Assembly: GCA_030015575.1 (NCBI GenBank)
Contig: JASDDO010000006.1
Coordinates: forward strand, 106,880,045 to 106,944,044
Length of the DNA: 64,000 nucleotides
Reading direction: 5' to 3'
Source: Agapanthus africanus
Taxonomy: Eukaryota > Streptophyta > Magnoliopsida > Asparagales > Amaryllidaceae
Under the pieces are notes generated by a model, which searched no databases, had not been told where the DNA came from, and was given only the letters and a program-made list of their open reading frames with translations. The translations under genes and the position numbers were made by a program. Shown in pieces: positions 22,808-33,745 of the stretch; positions within the stretch are counted from its first letter, which is position 1; the number at the start of each line of letters is the position of its first letter.

Positions 22808-24976
22808 TGTTAGTTATATGTATGCCCTAGAGGCCATTACTGTACATACGATGTATATTGTTGTGGATGCTAGGACATATATAGGGAGGACTTTCTTGCT
22901 CGACATGATAGTATGCTATCTGGTTGTACTTTATCTAAACATGTACTCTGATTGTCTCTATATTACATGTTGATAAAGCCCTTAGGATATGTACTCGACT
23001 ACTGGGACTATGATGAGATCATACTAGTGGGGCCACGGTAGTCGACGAGTACATCCTATAACTGTTCCTAGTCGAGGGTGTATCGAGACAGGGCATCGAT
23101 GCACCAGAGTAGACTAGCGTATACGCATCTTGACCCATATGATGGGCGATGGATGATCCCATATCCATCGGTGTTTGACATCAAGGATGGTGTACGGGTG
23201 CTCAGTGGAGACTGGGTACACTGGACGGACTCGCCGAGAACTCCCAGATGGTATTATACCATACGTCAGATGGCAGTTCTACGGTGACACTGGTACAGAG
23301 TAGTCTGTTGACCCGAGATCGTCATAGAGTCTTGTGTGGTTCCCACTGTGCTTTGATTTCCATCATACCACGTCCAAGAGGGCGTGCAAAAAGGTGGCTT
23401 TTGGGTACAGTCCCGAATCACATGGAGGCAATGAGCGATAGGAGGGGATTCGTCTCTCCCGGTATAGGGAGTTGATGTTGTGCTTTGTTCGATTGGCTAT
23501 AATCGGAAATCCCTGGCTAGGGTTGCTGAGATTTACTGGTAAGTGTTATCAGTAGTTTCTCGAACTGTTATAGACCTTATATCGACACGACTTATCGAGC
23601 TACTGGGGTCTGACGTTTACCACCCCTAGGCGAGATATGCGACATATCAGACGACGAGACCGGACTGTACGGGAGTGTTACTGTTTGGATTCACAGGAGA
23701 AGTTACAGTCTTGCTTGTTGATCTTCTGAGCGCTCAATACCTAGGTAGCTGTTACGTTTAGCTGACCGCTTGCAGCTTGTGGGTGTTTGATATGATCATC
23801 ACCTACTGCCGGCGTATTGACGATCTTTTAGAGTCCTACACAGAGGTTTCTTGACTCAGGCAAAACGGAGTAGGAGCACATATGTGATATGTGCGGGACC
23901 GAGGATAATGCGATATGTGATACCGTATTATATTCTCGCGATATTTGATATCTGCCGGGTCATCGGATCAAGTGTTGATTCGATAAATCGGTACGGATAA
24001 ATATTAGTCGGTTATATGCGATATAGCCGGATTGTCGGATCAAGTGTTGATTCGATAATTTAATATATAATAATATATATGATATATTAAATTGCATTAA
24101 CTAATATTTGCTCACTAGAAGATTCTTTTTCTCACTCGGGTACTACATTGATATATATGCGATATATGTTAAATGTATTATTTTATTTTGTTACAATAAA
24201 TATTGTATATGTGATATATAATATTGTAACATATTATAATTATTAATGCAACATGATTAGAGGAGTTTAAACATGATTAGGGTTTGGATTAGGGTTAAAC
24301 CTTCTAGTTGATTCTAGAAGCTTTACTTTGTCTTTGTTAAGATATTATGATAGATATTTGTAAGTGACTCACCCTTTGACCTAACCCAAACCCTAACCCT
24401 AGTAAACTCTCTACAATGGTTACTACAACCATGGTTGCATAAATAATTATGATAACTATTATTATTCATCACAATTCTATTTTGTTCATCTTCTTCTTCA
24501 TTCTCTTTTCAAGAAAAAGCTTGCTTGATTTTTCAAAGGTGATGAATAATTGTGAGAAAAATATAAATAAAGAGAGCAAAAATCCTACTTCATCATCCTC
24601 ATCTTCCCTTGCCACTTAGATGAGGGTGTTCACATCATTTCATGAGTGTTAGCTTGTGTTAAAGAAACTTCAAGGTAGATCATCTTAGTATCGAAGAATG
24701 GAAGCAAAGGTTGCGTCTTTCTCTTCGTGGAACCACTCGAGAGTCCGGATCCCGATGATCGCAGCGAAGGGACCACAACACGGAGCATATAAAGTGAAGG
24801 ACCAGATCTACAAAGGTTGTAATCCCTCTCACTTAGTGTTAAAATGTTTAGCATGCTTGTTTTCTCCTAATCTCTAGTTTAAAGTTCCGTATTCGGGTTG
24901 TTCGGCATGGCTAATTTTTAAATCGGGCATGGTTGATGCCTCGTAGACCCTTGTGCGCGTGCCCAGCAACCCTACA
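22808..24976 (+). repeat. B3 5' LTR
   Basis: Begins TGTTAGTTATATGTATGCCC and ends GCAACCCTACA. It is the same sub-type as the B1 LTRs, with some block differences around 24240-24480. Confidence 0.93.
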
Positions 24977-25416
24977 GTGGTATCAGAGCTACTAGGCATT
25001 GGATGTCGACCTATGGGGGGTTCTCACTGTGTGACAGTGTGGCGAAGTATAGGCTCTTACCCCCAGGGTGTCCCGAGACCGGAAGGTGTTCCGGCGGGTT
25101 GTAGTCCTCGCGAGGGGGCATGCGTAAAAAGTAGCGGCTGAGGGACCCGTTGGTGCCACGGCGACCCTATTGGATGGGGTGGCTGCCTGACCTACAGTGG
25201 TATCAGAGCTACTAGGCATTAGATGTCGACCTATGGGGGGTTCTCACCGTGTGACAGTGTGGCGAAGCATAGGCTCTTACTCCCAGGGTGTCCCGAGACC
25301 GGAAGGTGTTCCGGCGGGTTGTAGTTCTCGCGAGGGGGCATGCGTAAAAAGTAGTTGCTGAGGGACCCGTTGTTGCCACGGCGACCCCATTGGATGGGGT
25401 GGCTGCCTGACCTACA
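24977..25416 (+). repeat. Two tandem 220-base cassettes, each starting with a primer site
   Basis: Units 24977-25196 and 25197-25416 each begin GTGGTATCAGAGC and end GACCTACA. They are followed by a third GTGGTATCAGAGCC at 25417, where the ordinary B leader starts. Thus three primer sites lie 220 bases apart. The cassette body (GC-rich, with GGTGTCCCGAGACCGG and CGCGAGGGGG) has no match in B1 or B2. Because each unit ends CCTACA like an LTR end before a primer site, it may have entered by template switching from another element (inference). Confidence 0.88.
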
Positions 25417-25584
25417 GTGGTATCAGAGCCAAGCTAGAGCTTTAGGCGAAGTCTAGACGGAGTTTGAAGTCCGATCGAACCCGAAACTCCGAATCCAAAT
25501 TGCTCTCTGTCCTTTTTTGAAAATTGTGGATTTTTTATATTAAAAATGCTTAAAAAATTCAGCAGGGAATTATAAGAATTACGA

Positions 25585-25693
25585 TGCAAAAATTATTCAA
25601 TGAACAGTGCAAAGCGCGGCAGAACCGCGGCAGAAGCATGCCTTCTGCGGCGGTTCCGCGGCGTAATGATGACGTCACCAACCCAATTTTGCA
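25585..25693 (+). other. GC-rich extended hairpin in B3 leader
   Basis: Outer arms TGCAAAAATT (25585-25594) and AATTTTGCA (25685-25693). The core is at 25614-25662, with CCGCGGCAGAAG facing CTTCTGCGGCGG around CATGC. Confidence 0.75.
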
Positions 25694-26724
25694 CAGTAAC
25701 TTCTTTTATTCAGTGCTGAGTTCTCTGGGAATTTTTAATGTTTATTATACAGTTGAGTTTTCTGGGGTTGTTTTGGGGATTCGATGTTTCGATCGGAGTA
25801 TCATATTTTGTCTATGTGGTTTTCCAGATAATTTTTAGAAACTGTTAAAAAGTTCGAACGGATATCAATAACTCACTTTTTCCCCTGCCGGAAAATTTTT
25901 CAAAAGTTGGATTTTTCCTCGTGTTTAAGAATGTTCTAAGTCGTGCAAGTAACTCGGTGGACCCTCTAGAAGACCACAAACCTTAACTCGATTATTTGAC
26001 CGTCTTGAACTGCCTTTTGAACCTTAGGGTTTGGGGCAGTACGGCGTGCCACATGTGAGGCGTTGGCTTGACCCTTCTACGGCTGGACCATTGGTACTGT
26101 GGCATGTTATGGATGTTTTTAAACTGATTTCAAGTGTTGAGATATATTGGGGAAATCTTGGGTGTTTGATGATTCGATCGGAAAGTTTAACTTTATCTAT
26201 TTATCTGGAATGTGATATAATAATTGGAATCCACAGGTAGTTATGAGATAACTGATTTGAATATTATAGACATAGCAGTTTAGTCTCAGATGATCGGTTG
26301 CCACGGAATTTTGATGCGATCAAAAGTCCGTCGCAATCACGTAGTGTACGCGGATACTCGCCTGGTAAACTTAATAAACAGCTACGCCCCATAGCCCTGA
26401 CCAAGTGACTGTAGAAGAACCCCGTCGCCGAAAGCATCCGTTCGGGTGCTCGCGGCAGCGGTGTTCCGCCTTAGTTCACTTCGTCGACGGCATCTGGGGG
26501 TGCGGCCGTCTACTAAAGTTTGCGACGAGCATCGATCAGGACGTCGGGAATCTTGTTGAATTGCCCGACTTGATATTGAAAAGAGTTTTCGATAAAGAGA
26601 CTAAAATGCGGGGTTTATAATTGTTAGACATGCGATGTCTAAGGAATTCATTTGGTTAGGCATGCGATGTCTAAAGAGATTGCGGATTCCAACTGTTGTA
26701 GTTTTACACTTTCTTTTCTGTGAC

Positions 26725-26802
26725 CGTAAGCGTAGTATGTGGTGTATCGCCGGCTTCGTTGCTATACATCAACGACAATCGGGATACGCATACTTGCTTA
26801 CG
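26725..26802 (+). other. Long stem in B3 leader (CGTAAG hairpin)
   Basis: CGTAAGCGTAGTATG pairs with CATACTTGCTTACG (26789-26802), identical to B1 on both arms. Confidence 0.72.
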
Positions 26803-27662
26803 TTGATGATATGAGATATTATGTGTTGCTGTGATATGTTATATTGGATCGTCGTGTTTGAATAGCCGGGGGTTTTATGTGAGATGAGAGTTTTTCTTTT
26901 TCATTCATGTATAATTCATTTGTATGTAATATTCTTTTATTGGGGCACTTCCAGGTAGCGGAAGATGTCACCGTTGTATATTATTTACTTTTCCGCATTA
27001 GGTAGACCCAAGGCGGGGAGCACAAGTAACCGGGTTCTAGGGTCCAGTGGGAGACCATCTCGAGAAGTCGAGACAGGGTCTCCTAACCCTAGAATTGGCA
27101 GTGTTACTTGCCGCTCTTGTAGGGGTCTAGGGATGTGGGTTTGGCTATTCATCGCGACCGTGGAATCCGTGTTTTATACAGGCTCGTATTGAAAACACGG
27201 ACGTCCTAGTATATCCAATATTTCATATATGTTCTTCTGCTGCAATGTTCTGTGATGAGATCATATTACTGCCTGAGACGAATGCATATATTATATATAT
27301 GAGATATATGTTATATTGCAGATTTCGTTTCAAAAAGAGATGCTTACGAAGCATAATAATATGGGACTTCATTAATGAGATTAATGAAATAAAAGAAACC
27401 TAAGATGTTGTAGAAACTTGTTTATAAAAACTGGTAGCTACAGTTCTTGTTTTGCATAGCGGTGTTCCTTGTAGAACATCCAGCACCTTATTCGATAAGG
27501 AAAGGACCGAGATCCCTTCACCGGGAGTGACTCCTTTAGCAATAACTGGCAGATGCTACAAACTCGGTTTGTCTTTTGATTGCTTCTATAGTTCTTGCTT
27601 TCCATAGTAGTATTTGTGAAATATCCTGCACCTTATTCGATGAGGAAAGGGCCGACGATCCC

Positions 27663-29035
27663 TGTTCATAACATAATATTGAATTTTGTATTCCCCATTC
27701 TTATGCATTTTACAATAAAAACAGGTGCTTTTGACCCATGTCTGCTACATGTTACAGGTTACAGGTTCTTGGCGTGAAAACAGTGAAAAACACAAAAGAC
27801 GACACAAAAGAAGGATTTTTGACCAACAAATAGGAATATCTTAGTAAAGCCCGGCAGAAGAACGGTTCACCATCAACAAGGCAACTCAAGATCTAAATTT
27901 GCAAGAAAGATGGGTAAAAGATCCAATGCAAAGAGTTCACTGAAAATCTGGAATTACTGCAGAAGCCCAACTGATGAAAAGAATAAATAAACAAGAAGCC
28001 CAGAAGAACCAAAAGAAGCCCAAGAAAAATCCAATGCTGATCTCATCATTGGGCCGCGGAACCGCGGCCCAAGCACGCCCATGCCGCGGTTCCGCGGCTA
28101 CCTTAAGCCCTAGTGCGCATAAATTTTTACCATAACTCCTTGGTGGCTGTGGAAAGATTTTCTAGGGGTATATTTGTAACTTTAGACATGCGGTGCAATT
28201 GTAAACCTAGGGTTTCTATGTCCTATAAATAGAACCCAAGACCTTGTATTTTCTTATGCCTCTACTCATGAATAAAATTCTGTTTTCTTGAAGTTAGAGC
28301 GCATCAAAAGTAAGTAGGTTATTTTCCTTGCAATAGTTATAGTTTTTTATCTGTTTTTATTTTCTCGCCTTAGTTTAAATTAGTTTAGTTTTTATTAACT
28401 TGCAATCGATGTTTTCTCTCTTTAATAAATTCTTGTCTTTTTACATCCCCTCAATAAGCGAGTAGTTTCCTCGCTTGTTAGGGTTAGGAATAGGGAAGGA
28501 TTTGAGAGATGAAGATCTCTCATCTCTTTTCGTTGCTAAACTTTTATGAACATTAGAACTCCATGCATACCTTTCTATTCCGCTCCCTACGGCACTTTTA
28601 CCCGCAAGGTAACGGTGATTCCGTAGTCTAAAGGCCCGGATTTTAAGGTTTTCCATGGAGGTTAGGGTGAAGATTAAGAATGGAAGGACAAGGATCTAGA
28701 GGAAGAATCAATCTTCCCAATCATCCTAATCCCCTTTGTTAATATTTACCATAACTCTAATATGATACATTTAATTAATAGCAATGGAAAGAGATGTAGA
28801 TCTTTGTTTACCAAATTTTCCTTAAACCTAATCCTAGCAAGTTTCTAATCTTAGTCTCATACAACTTCAATTTTTTGGTTTAATTATAAATCCAAACACC
28901 ATTTGGAATTAACTCGTAAGAACTTAAAGGAAATTTCACATCCCTGTGGACCGACCCGTACTCACCGGCTAGCTTCAAGCGACGCCGTTCTTGATTGCGG
29001 TAAATATTTTTGATCGACAAAACCTCTCTCAATCA
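27663..29035 (+). repeat. Gypsy LTR1 (5' outer)
   Basis: TGTTCATAAC to CTCAATCA. It holds the GC-rich dyad at 28051-28098 (GGGCCGCGGAACCGCGG facing CCGCGGTTCCGCGG), a TATA box TATAAAT at 28224, an AATAAA near 28271, and two copies of TTTACCATAACTC. Confidence 0.92.
28224..28232 (+). promoter_or_regulatory. LTR1 TATA box
   Basis: TATAAATAG about 560 bases into the LTR. The same box occurs in LTR2 (34306-34314) and LTR3 (43952-43960). It places the GC-rich dyad in U3, upstream of the probable transcription start. Confidence 0.7.
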
Positions 29036-29037
29036 AA

Positions 29038-29055
29038 TGGCGCCGTTGCCGGGGA
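29038..29055 (+). other. Gypsy primer binding site, tRNA-Asp
   Basis: TGGCGCCGTTGCCGGGGA, two bases after LTR1. It is complementary to the 3' end of plant tRNA-Asp, as used by Athila-type elements. I see no equivalent after LTR2. Confidence 0.9.
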
Positions 29056-30141
29056 TGGCGTAAAATTTTCTTTTTGTAATTTCGGGTTAATATAAAACAT
29101 AAAAAAATCATAAAAATCTGAAAATTCCAAAAATAAATTTTTTTTTATCATCTTTTATTGTTTGAAGGGTTTTCTTTGTGGATCTTTGCAGGATTGACGG
29201 ATCTGAAACAATACAGAAGGAGAATCAGGAAAAGGTACATCAGAACAGAGGTAGATTGCTACAGAAGAGCCGTACAAATTTTTGCAGAGCACGATCCCTC
29301 CTGTTCACCGCGGAAACGCGGCCTATACGTGTCATCTGCGGCGCATCCGCGGCCCTCTGGAGCCCTCTCTGTGAAGAAATTGCACTGTTTGTTTTCTTTC
29401 CTTCCCCTCTGCAAATCCCCATATATCTTCTGTCAAGTCTTCTGCAGGATTCTTTGCGCTAAAAATCTTCTTCCCCCTTCCAATAATTGATTTTCTGCAG
29501 GATTCTTTGCGCCGCGCTAAAAAGCAAATTGATTGCAAGTGATTTACTGCTTTGCATACTTTAATCTGACTTTAAGGGGCTATTGACCAATTCAGATTGG
29601 GTGGGGATTTCATCACCCTTCTCAGGACCCCAGAAATCACTTAAAGCATTTGCATTGACCACTTTTAATTTAAAAAATATTAGACTCAGCCCTAAGGACG
29701 TCGAGCTCAATAGGACAGAGGACTAGTATAGGCATCGGCCGTTTATCCTAACCGACATTGCGGTGTCTAGGCTGGTGGTTTTTAATTAGGCCCACTGTCG
29801 TGGTGGTTCCTTCCCACTTACCTGGCCGTACTTGTCTGTGAAGAGGCGGTTTGAGGTCCTATCTCTAGCCCTTTGGAACAGTTAGGAGCTGTCTAGCTGA
29901 CCTAGGTGACCCTAGACTTAGGCCTGATTATGCATGTGTGGTTAATTGCAATTGTGTCACTAGTCTCTTTTCAAAATCTTTTTGCAAAAGCACACTTCAA
30001 AAGAAAAAGGAAAATCTTTTCAAAACTTGCAACTTGTCGCTAAAGAATCTTTGCACTCACTTACACCACTTCTTCTCATTGACGTTTTCTTACCTTCACA
30101 TTCTGTCTTTCATCTTTCGACTACACTAACCCTTTTAGTGT
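29056..30141 (+). mobile_element. Gypsy unit 1 leader
   Basis: About 1.1 kb without a convincing gene. From about 29090 it is nearly identical (around 99 percent by eye) to 35110-36166. It contains a weaker GC-rich dyad at 29307-29354 (CCGCGGAAACGCGGC against GCGGCGCATCCGCGG). The short frames in it are best read as leader. Confidence 0.75.
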
Positions 30142-32325
30142 ATGTTCGGTTGGACTAGGGACCCTAGCGCCCGATTAGTCCGTGTTTCGTTGGTACCGAC
30201 CGACGAACCTTTCGACTCTGAAGTCGAAATCTTGTCCACTTCTTCACTTTCGCCATCGCATTCTTTCGAAGGTATGTCGGGATACGATCCTAACAACACC
30301 TTACAGACGGGAAGGATTCCACCTCCGCCAGGTGCGAATAACCCGAATCTTCCGCCTGTCGAAGCGCCCGCACGAGTCGTGCTCCAGGATCTTTTCTACC
30401 CCATCCGCACCGCCCTTCCTACTTGTCTTTCCCTTCCACCGGCTAATGCGGACAATTTCGAGATCAAACCCCACTTCATCAACATGCTGCCTAAGTTTCA
30501 TGGTTTGGAATACGAAGATGCATATATCTTTATCAACAAATTCCAAAACGCTGAAACATATGTTGACCCTACCCCTATCCTACCACCTCCATATGTTGAC
30601 ACCACTTTTTCAAGTCCTTCTGTCACTCCTAGGCCGATGTCCATTGCTGAGCATATTGCTCAAGCTCGCAGTCGATCTTTCACCCCTCTCCACTCATCTA
30701 GTTCTAGGGATCCACACGACTATTCACCTTCTTATCCATATGTTGACCCTACCCCTGTCCTACCACCCACTTCCTACCAGTCCTACCCGACTTTTCCACC
30801 GTCACTAGACAATGTTTCTACACAGCCTATTGGGAGTTTTGCATATCCACACCATTTTGAATCTTTTACTGAAACCCCCTCACCACCTAAGTCTAGTTTG
30901 GAAGAGGAGTTGGAGGCGTATATCGCAGCAACAAACAAAATGGTTAGGAATGTGGAAGCGTCCATGGCCGCCTTTATGCAACCTAGTGAACCGGTAGCTA
31001 GTGTCCCGCTAGCTCCAAATTTTTCAATGTATGAGGCGGCAGTTGGACAGAGTGAGAATGAGAGAGGATTTTCAAATCAAACCTACCCTTACCCAATTAA
31101 AGCCCACAACTCCTGTTTTCCATCGATTGCCCTAAATAGTTCACATGTTGAAAATAAAGATGAGTTGAGCGAATTTGTAGTGTTTGATTTGCCAGATTGT
31201 GAGGAACCCCTTTCGAGTGAAACAACACCTAATCCTTTCGATCTTTACACCTCCACTCTAGAACCTAAATCGATAAATATCCATGCTTTTGATGAGGTGT
31301 CTACAGAAATTGATTTTCACTTGATTGAGGATATAGACGCTGGGAATATTTCGGATGATGAACCTGTCGATTTAATTGAAATTTTATGTTCAAATCATCA
31401 TCCCGAGTTATTAAATGTTTCTCCCGAATCTCATATGCGTCTTGATTTTGATGATAATGACATGGATGAGTTGAATATTGAGGAGAATTATGAGTTGAAT
31501 ATTGAGGAGAATAGTGAGGATCATATTAAGGTTGAACCATTTTTCTTTGATGTGTCGGATTTTCCAATTCATCCTCTTGAACCTTTACCTAAATCACCCT
31601 CCCTCTTTTCCATCGTTCCGACCACGCCTCATTTCACGCCTGACGACTGTGAGCTTGAAAACTTTTCCTTTGAATCTGACACAGTTCCCACAGCCGATGA
31701 CACTTACGAGTGTTTCACTTTTTCGGACGATGTTGAAGTCTCACCGCCCGAGTTTGAGTCCTTTGCATTTTCAGATGAGTTAGTTAATCCATCAGACTCG
31801 GTTGCTTACAGTCGTTTCGAACCATTAATGGAATCTTTCAAGTTTGAAACAGTTTACTACGGTGAGAAAGATACTATCCCTAATTCACTCCCTTTCGTCT
31901 TTCCCATTGTTCCGACCGAACATATGACCGTTACGCTTTCATCTCCTATACCAAGTTCGGTGTACCCATGTTTTCTTGCGAATCTTGAGGGATTTGATCC
32001 CATTTCTCGACGAGTAGATAGGTTAGCGCAATCGCTTATAACATATCGGTCATCACATATTGCGCTAATTTATTCACTCGATTTACACCCTCAAGATCGT
32101 ACTCCACTTCCTTCTTCTTTCCGCCATTCTTCTCCCCCACCGAGACCATATTCTCTTCTTCCTACGCGGTCTCGCGTGCTTCTCATTTTCTTGCACCAGC
32201 TATACCATTTCCACGATAAGATTTTTGAATGGTTGGTGTTAACCTTTGGCTTGTGTAAGGCCAAGCTTAAGTTTGGGGGAATCTTTGTATATATGTATAT
32301 ATATTTTTGTTTTCTTTTTCTATAA
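30142..32325 (+). CDS. Chimeric gag-like frame of unit 1, no polymerase
   Basis: Open frame of 727 residues. The first 135 or so residues are nearly identical to the gag at 36167. Then the two part, and a Pro/Ser-rich stretch with YVDPTP repeats and an acidic stretch (repeated ELNIEEN) follow. Around residues 510-570 it resembles the linker between protease and reverse transcriptase in the pol at 38078 (shared [25 protein letters not shown] and FEPLMESF). No zinc knuckle, protease, reverse transcriptase or integrase is seen. It fits a non-autonomous partner whose product might act in capsid assembly; that role is inference. The frame looks whole. Confidence 0.78.
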   Translation: MFGWTRDPSARLVRVSLVPTDEPFDSEVEILSTSSLSPSHSFEGMSGYDPNNTLQTGRIPPPPGANNPNLPPVEAPARVVLQDLFYPIRTALPTCLSLPPANADNFEIKPHFINMLPKFHGLEYEDAYIFINKFQNAETYVDPTPILPPPYVDTTFSSPSVTPRPMSIAEHIAQARSRSFTPLHSSSSRDPHDYSPSYPYVDPTPVLPPTSYQSYPTFPPSLDNVSTQPIGSFAYPHHFESFTETPSPPKSSLEEELEAYIAATNKMVRNVEASMAAFMQPSEPVASVPLAPNFSMYEAAVGQSENERGFSNQTYPYPIKAHNSCFPSIALNSSHVENKDELSEFVVFDLPDCEEPLSSETTPNPFDLYTSTLEPKSINIHAFDEVSTEIDFHLIEDIDAGNISDDEPVDLIEILCSNHHPELLNVSPESHMRLDFDDNDMDELNIEENYELNIEENSEDHIKVEPFFFDVSDFPIHPLEPLPKSPSLFSIVPTTPHFTPDDCELENFSFESDTVPTADDTYECFTFSDDVEVSPPEFESFAFSDELVNPSDSVAYSRFEPLMESFKFETVYYGEKDTIPNSLPFVFPIVPTEHMTVTLSSPIPSSVYPCFLANLEGFDPISRRVDRLAQSLITYRSSHIALIYSLDLHPQDRTPLPSSFRHSSPPPRPYSLLPTRSRVLLIFLHQLYHFHDKIFEWLVLTFGLCKAKLKFGGIFVYMYIYFCFLFL

Positions 32326-33745
32326 AAAAATAAAAAAAAAATTTCAAAACATTAAAAAATATTTAAAAAAAAAATTATAAATAAATAAACAGGGGAGTAT
32401 CGGTATTTTTGACCCTCTTGGTCTAGCATGACAGTGAAGACACTGTCAAGTTCAAGTTTGGGGGTATGCTCGGTACGTCTTCTTCCTTCGCATTCATTTG
32501 TACATATTTTTTGCATACTTATTTAAAAACCCATAAAAATTGAAAAATTTCAAAAATTATAAAAATTATTGTATTCAATTTTGGCTAATTGACTTGAGTT
32601 TGACAAATAGGTAACTGGTTAGGAACAACTAGATCTTAGACTTAGTAAATTTGAAACCCTAAAAATAACCGTCCTTAAAGTTTAACAGTAGAAAGTATAT
32701 GCCTTTGTAGTTTATTTAGAAATAGGCAAATTTTGGGTTCACTTCTTGGGCTAAGTCGAAACAAAGGAAGAGTATTGATGTTCTTATTAGAGTATAAGTT
32801 TGAAAAATAGTTCCTAGCTTAAGTCTAAATTCTGAAAATGTATACCCTACAAATTGCACATTCGCGCATCTTGAAACTTGGAATAGTAGAAGAGACCTTG
32901 AAATGCTCTTGTCTAAAGTCCTTAGTATGAAAAAGTGTGAATAAAGAAAAAAAAAATGGACACTGGTTTTTGTGATTATTTAAGGCTACAAAAATAGAAA
33001 AATATTTAGCGAGGGTGCTTCATCACCTAGTGCCTTAGACCAACTGGTTTGGGAGTCACTGCTAAAGCCTTGGGTGTTGCAAAGACTAGGAAGTACGCTT
33101 TAAAGTGCAAACGCATTTTGTAATCGGTCGTTGGTACCTCAAGAAGTATTAACGGTCGCATGAAGGATGTGTAAGCAAATTTCATTCACCAACTAATTAG
33201 TACTTTGGACAATGGACGAGAGTACGATTGCTTGATTTGAATTTCCAAGTGTAGGGGTGATATATACACACACGTAGGGATATGTGATTGGAATTTAGAT
33301 AAGAGAAAGGAATGAAGAATAGAACTTGTATCTTTAGTAGAGTTGATAAAAATTCCTAAGTGGAGATGTAACCCTAGAAGGAAAACTTAAGAATTGCCGA
33401 AAGCTAAGTAAATCTACATAACATATATAATCTTAAGTTAAATAATAAGGAAGTGTGAAGAATGTGGGTGGATAATTTACAAGTAGAAGATAATAGAATT
33501 CCCTGTTGGAAAACCTAATTGGAGAACAAAAGTCAATGGGCCGAGTTGATAGGATTTTGTGGGTGTAATCCGCTGAAAACCCTCAGGAGACAACACTCCT
33601 CCTACTAGGGACACCTAGAGGTTTAACGGCTTGTTGCACGAGCTCAGTGCAATCGCGTTTCCCTGCGAAAGTGCGGTTAGGTTTTTTGTAGTGAATAAAA
33701 AATAAGTTTGCTCGAGGACGAGCAAAAGATAAGTTTGGGGGTATT
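32326..33745 (+). mobile_element. Gypsy unit 1 3' non-coding region
   Basis: A-rich, no gene seen. It contains a hairpin GACAGTG-AAGA-CACTGTC (32429-32446) followed by AAGTTTGGGGGT. A similar purine tract lies near 32270, and another (AAGTTTGGGGGTAT) ends at LTR2. It is similar to, but more diverged from, 41927-43390. Confidence 0.72.

Larger units (their letters stand above)
25417..27662 (+). mobile_element. B3 leader, part 1
   Basis: Matches the B1 leader block by block, including the extra block at about 26240-26640 that B2 lacks. It carries the GC-rich hairpin (25585-25693) with outer arms TGCAAAAATT/AATTTTGCA, the CGTAAG stem (26725-26802), and the first CCCTTCACCGGGAGTG block. It is interrupted inside the second such block by the gypsy composite. 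Confidence 0.78.

Noticed and set aside
24977-25416. CRISPR-like or satellite array
   Set aside because: Only two units, each starting at a primer site, inside a plant retrotransposon. It is a local tandem duplication.
29158-29490. Frame of 110 residues in gypsy leader, repeated at 35090
   Set aside because: Explained by the near-identical leader copies and the GC-rich dyad inside. No protein resemblance, and the gag frame starts further on.
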